NCBI GenBank assembly: GCA_015039365.1
Contig: WION01000004.1
Span: forward strand, 1,116,001-1,180,000
Origin: Amanita rubescens
Taxonomy: Eukaryota > Basidiomycota > Agaricomycetes > Agaricales > Amanitaceae
Length of the DNA stretch: 64,000 nucleotides
Reading direction: 5' to 3'
Part shown: piece by piece, positions 1-11,792 of the stretch
Layout of the letters: every line of letters starts with the position of its first letter
Position numbering within the stretch: the first letter of the stretch is position 1
Made by a program: the position numbers and the translations under genes
Notes under the pieces: generated by a model
Databases searched by the model: none
What the model was told of the DNA's origin: nothing
Seen by the model: only the letters and a program-made list of their open reading frames with translations

Positions 1-3000
1 TCACCCAGATCTTTGTCTTTCCCAAATGACTTATGCTCATGAAGCCATAAATGTAGTTTTGCTGTCAAAGGTCCTGCGGCAAAGTGAAACGGTTCGTTCC
101 TGCAACACTGCGTAAGCGGGTGGATAGAACAGCGCAAGACAGGATTTACCACTCCGGATGGGTAGTCTTGATCGAATGCTTCGTCTTGACCTCCTTGTCC
201 CCGACTCGTAAAACAATGTATGCCTTGCTTTCATCATTTAACGCGGCGCCTATGACCACCACTTTTAGTGCTCCAGGTTCATTGGATGGTGGTGCGTTAC
301 TATCTATAGATGTCTTTGTCGGGAGCGCAACTAGACTTGGCTCCAATGAATTATTCGTAGATGCTTCCTGTAGGGCAGCAGCAGGTGTGGTTGGAACGGG
401 AGGGATACGAGACAGGGAGTCCGGGGACCCGCGGTCACGATCTTTGGGCTTGAAGACGCTGGTAACACCTTGAAGAACGCCTTTACCGGCACTAACAGGT
501 AAACCACCTAGGGAAGTCATAGCACGTCCTGCTGAGGTAAAAGTGGAAGTATTCTTTCGGGTCTTAGCAATTATCTTCGGTTGGAATAAAAGGTTCAGCT
601 TGACTTGGCCTTTCTCGCCATGTTTGCCTGACAACGTAACGGTCTGGTTGCTAGCTTGGAACGGCTCGATATCAACAACATTGATCTTGGCTGTCCCAAG
701 GCTTTTGTCTTGTTCAAATTGATTCCAGTCAAAGAGCTCAATCGAGAGATCCGCTGCGGACCTCGAAGTCTAAAACAATTTTAAGTCAGGTTTCAAGGTA
801 AGCTGTTTGCTCGACTAACGATGTCAATGCTGAATTCTTCATTCCAGTCAGGGGTTAAAGTCTTTTTCTTGACCTGAGATTTGAAAACCTTGTGCCCATT
901 CAACGTGACAACAGCAAATGGATCGGATTTGCCTGTGCGTTTTTATCATCAACCTGAATACCTATGGGGTAAGTCGAAACCCTACCTGACTGGTCGACAC
1001 CCCGAATTTCTTGACCATTAAGCAACACGACGCGTAGCAATCCTTGATCTTGTCCAATATTTATCCCTTAGTCAAGGCGCAAGGATAAGTTACTTACTAT
1101 TGACAGTCTCCCTTGGTTCCAGCACCACGGGGACAGGAACGTAGCGAGTTTCGACAGTGACCTTTGCTACCGCTTTGTCATCCTGGTGAGGATCAAGTAA
1201 CGTGAACGTTTGAGGGGCACCCTGTCGCACGGCGTACGTTAGCATAAGCGAGCTGGTACACCACGAGATACTTGCAAGTGTAGATTTCAAGAAATCTTTA
1301 GCATCGCCCTTCCAAACACCAACGACATCCTCCTTATCGCCTTCATCAGCTTCATTCAAACGAAGCCAGACAAGACCCCAATCCAACTCTTTCATGAAGC
1401 CTTCACCGAAATACTCCCAAGATGCGTTTGTACTCCTAGCTCGGGTAGTGCTAAAGCAAGGCCAGTACCCATCATCAAGCAGAACTTCAACTCGTGCCTT
1501 TCGATTCAATGTGCCCGAAATCACGTTGAAAAGGATAATACCAGACTCTGAAGTACGATGAATTCAAACCCAATAAAATTATGAAGCACCTACGGTGAGT
1601 GAGTAATTCATCCTTGGTCATCTCAATGCCTTTGTCTTCGTCACCTTCTGCCACAGGTTTGTCAGTTTGAGAAAGCACTGGAGCATCAGCATTCTCCTTC
1701 GCTTCGGGTAAATGGATCGTGATGTCTGTTGCTCCGCAGCCGTCCTCAGGTAATGAGATGGATGAACCAGAACTGATTGACTCATTATCGGCTTCGTTTT
1801 CGTGGACAGCTCGGTGAAGCTCGTTGGCGACTGGCTTGAAAGTCGAGCCCTTGACCTGCATAGAAGGAATGAACGTCGCAGTATAGTGCATGACTCCCTT
1901 GTATTGGTCTCGCTCCACAAGGATCTTGTCGGCTATATCTTTCTTTCCCGTTGATTTGTACGGATATTGTGGATCCTCGGACGTGGTAGCAAGTCCAAAT
2001 ACGTTGACTTCAACAGACCCCAAGGGGCGGTCCTGTTTGGAGTCAGAATGCATTGGATAATTCGGCTGTCATCAAGTCTACCTTTGTCAAGTGTTGATAG
2101 TCCATGCATTCCAAAAGTAGCGTCTAAAGTTAATTCATCAAGATTTATCTGACAAGGCATATTGTCAAATAGATACCTCTTTCAATGAATGGACTGGAGA
2201 AAAGGTCAGATTAGATCACGATATTTCAATCAAGTTCAATCTTACCTGGTATATAGATAATCTCGTCCCATACAGGATTGAGGTCTATAAACTAGTGAGA
2301 AGACGATCGGTGGAAAATAAGATGTAAAACCCACTATTATTGATAACCTCTGTCCTACCCTTGACGACTCCGTTAACCAAAACCCTAACGTACGGATCAC
2401 TCTAGAAATAGGTTAAACAGACAATCGTCAGTGTAAAACCTGCGCTAACCTTGCCACCAAGACCCGCCTCTACATTTCTATAAGCAGGTCAGTCACTGTT
2501 CTATTCAAGGATAATATAATATCACGGACTTGACATCAGTGGCTCTGTCCAAATGAAGGCGCACAACGCCAATGGGCTGCTTGCCCTTCTCAGTAGCCTG
2601 CAGCGCGCCAGCCATGTTCAAAGGCTTCCACTCGGCAGAAACACGAATTTTGCCCGATTTACAGTTGCTTAGCGGGAACCAGTCTTTCCCTGCCTGACCT
2701 GTACAAGCAAGGAGGTCCATTAAGGTGATTGCCATGTGCCCAACCTCGAGATCCTTCGAAAAATCGCGATCGTCGATGACGCGGATGACAAGTTTCGATG
2801 ATGTTTTTTCCGTGCAAAGAAACTCATACGGCGCTTCCCAAATTGGATTATTTGTATGCTTCCTCACGGGACTCTTATACGCAGACTTGTCCATCTCGAT
2901 GTACACTTTTACTAACGGATTGAGCTCGCCAGACAAGGATCTTGAGTTATCCAGTTCTTTAGCCTGATGGATGACGAGGCGCACTATTCCTACGTCTACG

Positions 3001-4985
3001 CAAAACGTCAGCAAACGAATTCCACATGCATCGATTAGTAGTGAAACTGACTTGAATCAGGCAGTTGACCATCCTTCTCCTCCGGTGTCAGGACTGGATA
3101 ATACGAGATGTCAAATCTGATCTCCCCATTGTCTTTGCCATCCTTCAGCAACTGAGATGTGATGTTTTCCAGTGTCGCATCTTCCTGCAGAGCTTTCAAA
3201 CTAAACTTTGCAGCGCCCAACAACGCATCTTTCCTGTGATCATTGTAATCATAAACATTCAACATCATGTCTTCGTCCAGATTATTGACCACAATGAATT
3301 TCGTTTCCGTCCATGTTGGATTTAACCTGAAGAAGCTATTTGATGTGCCTGAGGAAGCCGAGAAACACTTACGTGTTGTGCTTATACTTTGTGCGAGCAA
3401 CCTCCGGGCGATTTTGAATGTTAATGCTGACATATGGGTCGGGTGTACCCATCCCCGACGCTTTGATACCTCGGGCTGCATACAAGGTAATTTTGACAAT
3501 GCCAATGGCAGCATCGAGCGGCTTGCCCGAAAGCATCTGTTCGAGGTTGAGAGTGAACACATTGGGAGCATACATCATTGGCTCCAGTGTTGCATGTGTC
3601 ATTTCATGGATGAAGTTTTTTAAACCGGGTATCTATAGGAAGTGAGAGAAGTATCACTGAGCAAACGGTGATATGGCTCACGTTCGCAATGTCAAACCCG
3701 AACGTATCACCGCCGATTGGTTTAAGGACGAAATCAATCACAGGCCTTTCTACGAAAGAAAGGTCGACAACTTGGACGTGTGGGAAGTTAGACATCAATT
3801 TCAGTCGAAGCTTTATAGAGCCCTTGAACGTGATATCTTCAACCAGAATTGGCATGGAGGCGGTCGCTAGGCCTTTGCCAAGGCGAACCTGGAGCACGAT
3901 TTTTGGATTGACTTTATTTTCCGCTTGTTTCGGGGTCATATTGGAGACATCGTTGGGAATAAATGAGAGGGTCCAGTCCATCATGACGACGTCATCTTCT
4001 GTCTTGGGCGACGTCCGGACGCTCTCAATGCGAGGCGCTTTGTTGCCGAGAGTAAAGTCCCCCAAACGCATCGAGTCCAAGAATGTAGGAGTACTGACGC
4101 TGAGCACCTGATCCACAGTCTGGATGATGCTCTGAGATAAAATGGGTTCATAAAGTAGCCAGAAACGATCAAGGAAATTGTTAATCCAATCAGCGGATTC
4201 AGACTCGGATCCTAGACGCGTTTTGACGAGCTCTCGCTGTATATCATCGCGTGAGCGACGTCTCAAACGCTCCATAGACGTGGTATAGTAGGTGCAGCAA
4301 AAGGCAAGCACTATGAATACCCAACCCCACCCGAAATTGAATCTAGTTAGGAAATGGGTTGCTAAAACAGCCTAAGCGCGACGAAAGTTGTAAGATCCAG
4401 AGCAAGCCCAAAACGGCGTGCACGTACGAAGACGATGACGGCCTGCATTATGATACCAATCGCCGTAGAATTGCTCCGAGATGAATAAGTCCAAGATTGC
4501 CACGTCTTTTGCTTCTCCTTCAGGCTTAACGCGGTCTATTCCACTCATTTCGCGCCATCCGACACGATACCATTGTGGAATGACATCCACGGGCCGGGCA
4601 GGAATCGCGCCTGGTGGGCGATCCTGTTCCTCAGAACTTTCTTCGTGAGGTGGTTCCACGCCGTTGGCGACATGGACCACGTTTCCATCTCCCGTGTCCG
4701 AGACGGTGATGGTGGGGATGATGTTAGAGCGGCCGGTGTCAACAGCAATACCTATAACGTGTCAGGTGCGTCAATATAAATAGGCAAAAACATGGTACCT
4801 TTTGCATCTGACGTTGGCTTCTGGTCAGGGATGATACTTTCTAACTTATCTCGAGAACGACCAGCAGCGGCGCCCTTCTGAGCCGGCGAGGCATCTGGGT
4901 CGAAAGAGTGAACGACAACCTGTGGCACTGCCTGCAGTGAGTTTGAAGAAGGTGACCCGCGTGCCGGAGACCCGTTGGTGGCCAT
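1..4985 (-). CDS. Tricalbin-like ER-plasma membrane tether (SMP and C2 domains), 3' end missing
   Basis: The gene starts at the ATG at 4983-4985 and runs off the left edge, so the C-terminus is absent. Order seen: a disordered N-terminus of about 75 residues; a conserved stretch with FYGDWYHNA (about 4450-4680); a membrane hairpin around FNFGWGWVFIVLAFCCTYY (4290-4350); an SMP lipid-transfer domain (about 3670-4260, with RRRSRDDIQRELVKTRL and NKVNPKIVLQVRLGKG); then at least five C2-like modules separated by introns (for example about 3080-3560, 2510-3010, 1090-1530, 600-1000, 1-300). The last visible exon continues HPEW into NEPFHF, a typical C2 strand. Tricalbins hold cortical ER to the plasma membrane and move lipids; this role is inferred from domain order. 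The junction near 4440 appears to hold one extra base (see findings). The family is clear; exact exon edges are not all fixed. Confidence 0.9.
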
Positions 4986-5278
4986 TAGTTGAAATTAAGT
5001 GAGGTTGGAAGGTGGTGGAGGTGAGCACGTCTGATGTCACTGTTCGGTCCCACCTAAAACCACGTCACAAGTCACGTTCCCGCAAGAGAACTAGGCTGCC
5101 TGCTTGCAATGAGTTGATTTGAAGGCTGTCCGCATGCCATTATTATGTATTGCTGCGCATAAGAAGAATTGTGAGATCTCGACATCATGCTGCGCGTTGT
5201 TTGCCACGTGAGAGCGTGTGTGTGTACGATTGTGGCTAAGGGCCGACCGTCACCGAGTTACGCGCTTCTCTCGATGCG
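4986..5278. promoter_or_regulatory. Divergent promoter region between tricalbin-like gene and UGO1
   Basis: A gap of 293 bp separates the two start codons, so both genes must be driven from here. It contains a CACGTG hexamer near 5206 (in GCCACGTGAGAG). No TATA box is obvious. Control by a bHLH or bZIP factor is possible but only inferred. Confidence 0.35.
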
Positions 5279-6800
5279 ATGCCCGCTCCATCCTCTCTCC
5301 GCGACCTTTACGTCGACCCCACTTCTGACTGGGCATTCAACGTCCCCACTACTCCATCTCCATCTCCCCCTCCCGCGTCTCCGCCACCACCATCCTACCA
5401 TTGGTCTGCCCACCCACCTCACAACTCTATTTTCGATCTATCACCTTCACTCGATTTCGCCGAACCTTCCACTATAGATGCTGGCCAACTCGCGAAAACT
5501 ATCGTGGCTTCCGCCATCCTCCAGTACACAAGTACAGCAATTGTGAACCCTTGGGAAGTTGGAAAACTACTGCTTCAAGTCCAGTGGGTTCCGCGAGATG
5601 CAGGTGAGCCCGAAGCGACGGTCGTCGAGGAATACGACAACGAGGATGCTGTACGTTTCCCAGCTATCTTCTTACAAAGCGCTATATCCTACCACGTGTT
5701 CCACAGCTCAGCGATGCCTCAAGCGAGGACACATATTTCGTAGATCCTCATACTACCCCCACAGTCAAACATCCAGCACCAAAGCCAACAGATGAACAAG
5801 GTTATGTTATTCGTCGCTCAGTAATGGAGGAAGGAACACGTCCCGAGTATATCATACCCGTGGGGAGTACAAATGGCGTTTGGAGCATGATCAAGCGGGT
5901 TGGCAGATTCCGCTGCGAGGGCTGGTTGGCTCTTTGGAAAGGTACTCTTCTTTTCTTAGCTCTCAATCTAGCTCGGCTAAGTACCCCGCAGGACTGTTGA
6001 CCTCCTCAGTGACGGAGGCCATTTCTTCCACCACTCAACCCATATTTCACAACATTCTTCAGTCTTTATTCTTTCCTTCACTCTCACCCTTCCACCAGCC
6101 ACCCATATTTCTTCCGGTCGCATCGCATCTCCTTACTGGCCTCTTACTCTCTCCTTTAGATTTAGTTCGCACTCGTCTAATGGTGCAATCGTACAACAAA
6201 CGGTATCGCACATACTCCGGTCCCTTCGATGCAATCTCAAAAATTCTTCGTGATGAAGGTGGTCTCAAGGGAATTTACTTTCATTCCCACCTTCTACTGC
6301 CTACTATCATTGACAGCACGCTCCGACCACTGGTTTCTTTGGCACTTCCAAGAATACTTGCCTCGCTCGTCGGTGCACATATTAACGAAGAAACAAATCC
6401 GATTGTGTGGGGACTCGCGGAACTTGGCGGAAGTTGCCTCGGTCTTCTCATTACACTTCCATTTGAAACAATACGCAGAAGACTTCAAGTTCAAGTCCGA
6501 GGCACCGCGAAGCCCATCAAAGGATGCGTCGAATTACGTCCCACGCCATACAATGGCATCGTCGACGCCTTTTGGCACATTCTGATAGAAGAAAGATCAG
6601 ATCTGCCCATCACTCCGCGACGACGTCATAATGACGGCAAAGACCGTACCCAGGACGAACCCGAAAGCTGGTTGAAGAACACTGGAATAGGTCAATTGTA
6701 CCGCGGATTGGGCATGCGATTAGGAGCTAGTGTCATTGTCTTTTTACTCGCTGTTTTCAGTGGTGGTCAAGAACGCGATGGTGGTTGGGCAGAGATATAA
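5279..6800 (+). CDS. UGO1: UGO1-like mitochondrial outer-membrane fusion protein (carrier family)
   Basis: Three exons, 5279-5650, 5707-5941 and 5992-6800, join in frame to give about 471 residues. The N-terminus is Pro/Ser-rich and disordered. Segments of the mitochondrial carrier fold follow: ILQYTSTAIVNPWEVGKLLLQ early, then LLSPLDLVRTRLMVQS and LLITLPFETIRRRLQVQVR, which are degenerate PX[DE]XX[KR] carrier motifs. The C-terminus ends in a hydrophobic helix (ASVIVFLLAVFSG). UGO1 proteins are atypical carriers that work with the fusion GTPases Fzo1 and Mgm1 rather than transporting metabolites. This assignment rests on the long acidic insert, the degenerate motifs and the overall length. 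A generic carrier-like protein is the alternative. Confidence 0.82.
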
Positions 6801-6859
6801 TATCCCTACTGTAATGGATGATATTTGCAATGTAACACAGTTCCAAACAACAACAAAAA

Positions 6860-6940
6860 GGCGCTACCAGGGTTCGAACCTGGGTTTCGGGAACATATAA
6901 ACATCAGAATCCCGAGTGATAACCACTACACTATAGCGCC
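6860..6940 (-). tRNA. tRNA-Gln (anticodon CTG) with intron
   Basis: Read on the minus strand, the acceptor arms GGCGCTA and TAGCGCC pair fully. The T arm is CCAGG-TTCGAAC-CCTGG and the anticodon stem is CGGGA/TCCCG. The anticodon loop reads TT-CTG-A, followed by a 10-nt intron at the usual position after base 37. A run of five T lies just downstream on the minus strand and serves as a Pol III terminator. It is paired with the gene at 7007-7084. Confidence 0.95.
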
Positions 6941-7006
6941 ACAGATCAGTTCGGGATTCAGAGCATCAGGGCCTAAATATTCTCACGGACCGTTGGTAAA
7001 AACTTA

Positions 7007-7084
7007 GGTGCTACCAGGGTTCGAACCTGGGTTTTGGGAAGATTATTTCAAAATCCCAAGTGATAACCACTACACTATAGCACC
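7007..7084 (-). tRNA. tRNA-Gln (anticodon TTG) with intron
   Basis: On the minus strand GGTGCTA pairs with TAGCACC, and the T arm is identical to that of the neighbouring tRNA. The anticodon stem is TGGGA/TCCCA, the loop TT-TTG-A, with a 7-nt intron. A T5 run follows. It is nearly identical to the CTG gene apart from a few base changes, position 34 and the intron, so the two look like local duplicates. Confidence 0.95.
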
Positions 7085-7220
7085 GCCTGAGAACGGATGA
7101 GTCACTCTCTAGTTGGGAGATCGGAAGAAGCCGATCGCCAAAAGTTTGGGGTCGCGTGCCGAGAACTGGAAAAGCGGCGTACCTGAGCGTGTCTGACAAA
7201 AGCTCTTTTCACGAACAGTC

Positions 7221-8736
7221 ATGTCAAAAGGTTTACCAGGCCATTCCATTCCTGACGTTTACTAATCTCCTCCTAGAAACGCCCGCTTCTGTTGTATCAT
7301 TACTCGCTCGCGCTCTGCAGCGTATTCGCTCAACCCCACCCCGCGTTATTGCGTCGCCTCCAACACGTGAGTTCAGCTGCGGAATCCGGACATTGCAGTC
7401 GTCAGTAACGATTATATAACTCTAGAACCTCGACGAGCCGCTGTAGCCCTGATTATTCGCATTGTCCCTTCACCGAGTTCACCATCACCTCCGCAATCAA
7501 CAAATGCCCCGAATCTCAGCGAATTCTTCGAACTAGACTGGGTTAAAGATCCCAATGCGCGTCCAGAGATCTTGTTCCTTCACCGAGAGAACTCACTATT
7601 GGAGACGGGGTCAAGATCGCGAGAGGCGCAGGTAGCTTTTCCCGGCGGAAGGACGGACCCCGACGACGAGGGTGGACTATATACAGGTGAAACCCAAACT
7701 GTTTGAATGAGCCATTAACTAAGCTGTTCTTAGCCATGCGCCAGACCTGGGAAGAGATTGGCGTAGACCTCGCTGAAAAAGACTACATGCTTATAGGCCA
7801 GCTCGACGACCGCGAAATCACAACTTCCTTGGGGAAGCGTCTTCTCACTATCCTATCCCCTTACGTATTCCTACAGCTCACGCCGCATGCACCTATGACC
7901 GATCCCGTATCAACCACAACTCTGCACTGGACCCCGTTATCTAGCCTTGTCTCCCCCGATTCCCCTCCAAAATGGTCCTCAGTCACTGTTGATGCTGCCT
8001 CTCGCCTAGTGTCGAAGCACTCTCCCACCCTTCGTTTCCTAATTCAGATTCTCATTGGTACCATGCAGTATCCTGCTATTGTTCTCAAGCCTTCCACACG
8101 TGCGTCTGCTAACGAAAAGCCCACAAGTACTCACGATGTACTCGAAAAGGGTACTGGTCATGCACGAGCGCCACCACCCCAACGACTCAAACTTTGGGGT
8201 TTATCTTTAGGAATGACACTTGATCTGATGTCATACATGATTTATCCTCTAAATCAGACTGCGTACTCACCAAGCGGGGCGACGCCCCCTTCCACCCCCT
8301 TGGCACAGGTTATGCAGTTACCGTATCAAAATGTAGCCGAAGATCTGCGAGTTGATCTCGTGGCGCCAAGCCTTGCAAGCGTATTCCCCCGATTTTCGTA
8401 CCCTGATGTTAATTTCTGGATTTGGTAAGCAGATCGTTAATACTGGTACCTTGTGATCACTCATATACGTCAGGGTGTTCGGCAAACGGTATCGTGAAGT
8501 CATCCGTGGCTGGGATACTAGTCTACGAACCGGCGGTGCAAACGATCGGCGGTACGTGTGATTAACTTGGCAAAGTGTTCCTTGCTGAATGTCATGACAG
8601 AATAAATTGGTCCGGGTCTGCTTTGAACACGTTCTACGCTGCCGTCCGCAAGGCACTTGTTGTCGTCATCGTAGGCAGAGCTTTGGGTATTCTGATTGGA
8701 CTCGCATTATCTGCTTGGTGGCTTTTCTGGCAATAG
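7221..8736 (+). CDS. Nudix hydrolase with C-terminal membrane anchor (coenzyme A diphosphatase-like)
   Basis: Six exons, 7221-7230, 7277-7366, 7426-7686, 7734-8424, 8474-8551 and 8601-8736, give about 421 residues. The first coding exon is only 10 nt (MSK plus one base); this start keeps the frame through all later exons. The Nudix region reads VAFPGGRTDPDDE, then, across an intron, AMRQTWEEIGVDL. It is most like the Pcd1/NUDT7/NUDT8 group that cleaves CoA or nucleotide diphosphates, but the usual RE pair of the Nudix box is RQ here. The C-terminus ends in a hydrophobic helix (ILIGLALSAWWLFWQ), suggesting a tail anchor. The substrate is not known from the sequence. Confidence 0.85.
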
Positions 8737-8945
8737 GCTGTTGTTTAACCTTATATGTTTGCATTTCATTGTATCGGGCACATGCATGTATCGATTTCCT
8801 CCCATTATCCTAGTTTTGGACTGTTCGTCGTTCATCACGGAGTACACACTTTTGAATTTGAAATACAAGTTTTTGCAATGCTACATCTATTTATGTATGC
8901 CACTATAGTGGCAGTCCGCAAATTACGCAATCGCTCCCACCGGGC

Positions 8946-11195
8946 TCAGTTCTCGAAAGTACAGTGTGGACACACTCTAACGTTCCTCGGACTTTCGCGA
9001 CCAGATGCGTGGGCAGCTTCTTCCGCGGCGATCTGATCAAAGATTTCCTGAGGTATATCTTCGTCCATGTGCGAAGACGTCGGCGCTGCAGCTGGCTGGC
9101 CTTGCGGCTGGTCATGTGGGGAACATTGAGCAATGCTGAAAATAGGTTAAAGTTCTAGGACGTACGGATACTTTCTCGAACCAAAGCCATGAGTGTTTTC
9201 CAGCTCTCCGTAGCCAGTAAAGGATCGAGCTGGGACAGATCCTCCAAAAGACTTGGAGACGATGCGATCCGCATAAGAATCTTCAGGTCGTCCTACGAAT
9301 ACGTTGTCAGCATGCGCCGAGTAAACCTAGTGAACATTATTACTGGAGAAATCACATGGGTCGTCCCCAGGAACGTAACGAGATGCCAATCGCTCAGCCA
9401 TTCGGCCAAAGCTCTCCTCTTGCTACCCTGACCAGGTTTTGAGATCCGACTATCCTCTAGAGAAGGTGCTTCTAATTGGGCCAGACGCTTCAGAGCTAGC
9501 TCGAGGTTTTGATCTTCTAATCCCGGTCTATTCTCGATAGGGAACTGAGTCGAGCGGAACAGCGGCGCGGGATTCTGCGGGAAGCCATGGGTGACCTATG
9601 AATGTGAAATCAAAAATCAAACATGTTAATTTCGTTGACATTGAGATGCTTACGTTGACCATGAGATACTCCACGGGGAAACAAGGCTTGGCACTCTTCT
9701 TCACCTCCAAGCCGTACTCGTTCTTGTAAGAGTAAAAGACATCAGGCACGTATCTCGCCGAGTCTACCGACCTATCTTCTTCCTTGACCCTGACAATATT
9801 AGGCTCCATACTTGCTTCAATCATATCAGCCTCGACCATTGCGACAGCCTGTTCAGAAATTTGATATGCCGCAATGTCCACCTGACCGTCTTCCGTAGCT
9901 GTCAACACCGCAGTTACAAGCCGAGAACCAAATTGACCCGTGGGGGAAGAGCGAGAAGGAACCGGGTTATCTTTTTGCAGTGTAGCCGCAAATATGGCCT
10001 CCAGAGAGGAGAGATAAAATGACTGAGAATGCCGTTTATAGATATTCTTTGTCCTATCTTCTGGAGTTGGATTCAGATCTGTGAAGACGTATCCAACCAC
10101 AGTCAGGGGTGTGAATGCCGATGTTGCTAATTCACGGATACGTGACTCTTCTTCCCATGGCCAACCCAACGTAAGACCGTCGATTTCTCCTTGCTGAGGG
10201 GGTTCATATATCGCTTCGACGATAGCCTTGACACCCATGGGTACCTTGTCATAATGTTCATAACGCCCGATTAGCCAACCGAACCGTTGTAAACCGGTCT
10301 TACGCCACGACTGTAAGAATCGCTCGATGACGTCTGTCGACGCTATTTCTAGATGGTCAACCATCCTAAACGGTTGAGATTGCAGTGTGATCGTGGACGG
10401 CTGGCACGCTGTGCATATACCAGCGGGCCAAGGAGGATGTCCACTTGCGCAAGGCACTTTGACTTTGTACGACAAGGGTGTCAGAGGTGGGAGAGCCGAT
10501 GACGCTGACGCGCTTGGTGTGGGAGCAAGTTTGCGTAGGTAGGCATGATAAGAAAGATATTTGATATTGTTCTCCTTGTGGTAGGCGGCATCGTAAGGCT
10601 CTAGTGGTGTGCAATAATCGCACATTCCATTTATTCCGTGCTTGCAGAAGCGCGCATCGCGTCCACGGGGAATCTTTCCGCTTTGCGAACGCCAGTAAAT
10701 ATCGACAGGATCTTCTTGAACCGATTCCCATGGTCTTTTTACTACATCCCCTGTCGCAGGCATCACTGTCCCTTTAGTCTCCGAATCAATGTCGCCATTC
10801 AGGTGGGATTTTGGTTGATATTGCACAAATACGAGGTCTCCATGACTATATTCTTTGAGTCATTCGTTGCGATCGTAGTAAAGTACCCACTTAAGTCCCA
10901 AGGTTTTCAAGGTCCGTCCTTTCAAACTTGTCAGTAGGACCTCATTTCCGCGCGGTTGGTTGGAGATCGAGATGGTTGTAACATCTGCATCAGGTGCTGT
11001 TTCGAGAATCTGGAAAATGAGCTCAGCGATGGCCCCTACGACATGACGCAGTATTATTGACCTTATTCAAAAGCTCATTTGAATTACTATTGGGAGAGAG
11101 TTCAAACCGGAAGTTACCGTCCTTAGATCGTATCCTGATTAACTGAAGGCCATCAGTTCGTGAATAAGGAGCACATGTAGTAAAGGCGCTACCAT
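8946..11195 (-). CDS. NPL4: NPL4, Cdc48/p97 ubiquitin adaptor; last zinc finger broken by a frameshift
   Basis: Seven exons: 11193-11195 (the ATG alone), 11088-11142, 10891-11035, 9654-10845, 9356-9595, 9166-9292 and 8946-9085, about 633 residues. The N-terminus LIRIRSKDGNFRFEL is the UBX-like domain. The zinc-binding segment FCKHGINGMCDYC and the MPN-like core (GRYEHYDKVPMGVKAIVEAI, VVGYVFTDL) follow. NPL4 with Ufd1 delivers ubiquitylated substrates to Cdc48 in ERAD and chromatin extraction. The C-terminal NZF finger starts as VCPHCTFEN, and then a UGA at 8946-8948 stops the frame. The rest of the finger, EPGGSDCVICGLPL plus stop, lies one base over and ends at 8903. This is either a sequence error, a real truncation or a shift at translation. 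Confidence 0.93.
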
Positions 11196-11792
11196 GATGT
11201 GCTTGTAATGAAAGAATGAGTGACGCGTACATCATTACTATTAGGAAACGCGTAACATCCACGTGCTTATTTGGTATGGTCTCAGTTTAGGTTGCTTCGT
11301 TGCGCATCTTGAGCTCGGACAGAGAGGATTCCTGAGGGCGAGTTGCTGGCAGCTTGCAGACGTTGCGATGGGGTCCCTGGAAAGTAGATTGACACTTTAG
11401 TATATGTCATATTTTCATCTCCCAGAGTGCGCAATGTATACTCAGATACAAAGGCAGTTAACTACATCAGGCATACGAAGACAGTTAACTACATCAGGCA
11501 TACGAAGACAGTTAGACGTAAAATGTTAAGCGGCTCTAACCGTTCCTTGCAAATGTCCTGTAACAGCGGACACAAAGAGAAGATGACGCCGGAGTAATAC
11601 TTAGTACTTATCGGTGACGTTTGTCTCGCTAGAGTTGTCGCAATTTTGCCTAGTGATGGCGAATCGACTACAAAGTGCTTCCCGGCCTCATGCATCTATG
11701 CCACCCTAAGTATTATGTTGTCTCCCCCATACTTCACAGTTCCAACGGATTTATGAATCTCTATATAATCACTCAGCGCTGATATTTGCATT
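11196..11792. promoter_or_regulatory. Divergent promoter region between NPL4 and the bZIP gene
   Basis: A non-coding gap of 597 bp. It holds a CACGTG hexamer at 11260-11265, 65 bp upstream of the NPL4 ATG, a TATATAA at about 11763-11769 close to the bZIP ATG, and a 27-bp tandem duplication described separately. No further gene was seen. Confidence 0.4.
11456..11514. repeat. 27-bp direct tandem duplication in the bZIP promoter region
   Basis: Two identical 27-base copies at 11456-11482 and 11483-11509 (starting AGTTAACTACATCAGG), followed by a five-base partial third copy. It lies about 280 bp upstream of the bZIP start codon. It may double a regulator binding site, or it may be a neutral duplication. 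Confidence 0.9.

Noticed and set aside
9086..9165. Second frameshift in NPL4 just before the zinc finger
   Set aside because: Using donor GTACGT at 9165 and acceptor GCTGCAG at 9086 keeps the frame, so no shift is needed there.
11036..11087. A 26-nt intron or shift at the NPL4 N-terminus
   Set aside because: A 52-nt intron with donor GTAATT joins both conserved halves in frame.
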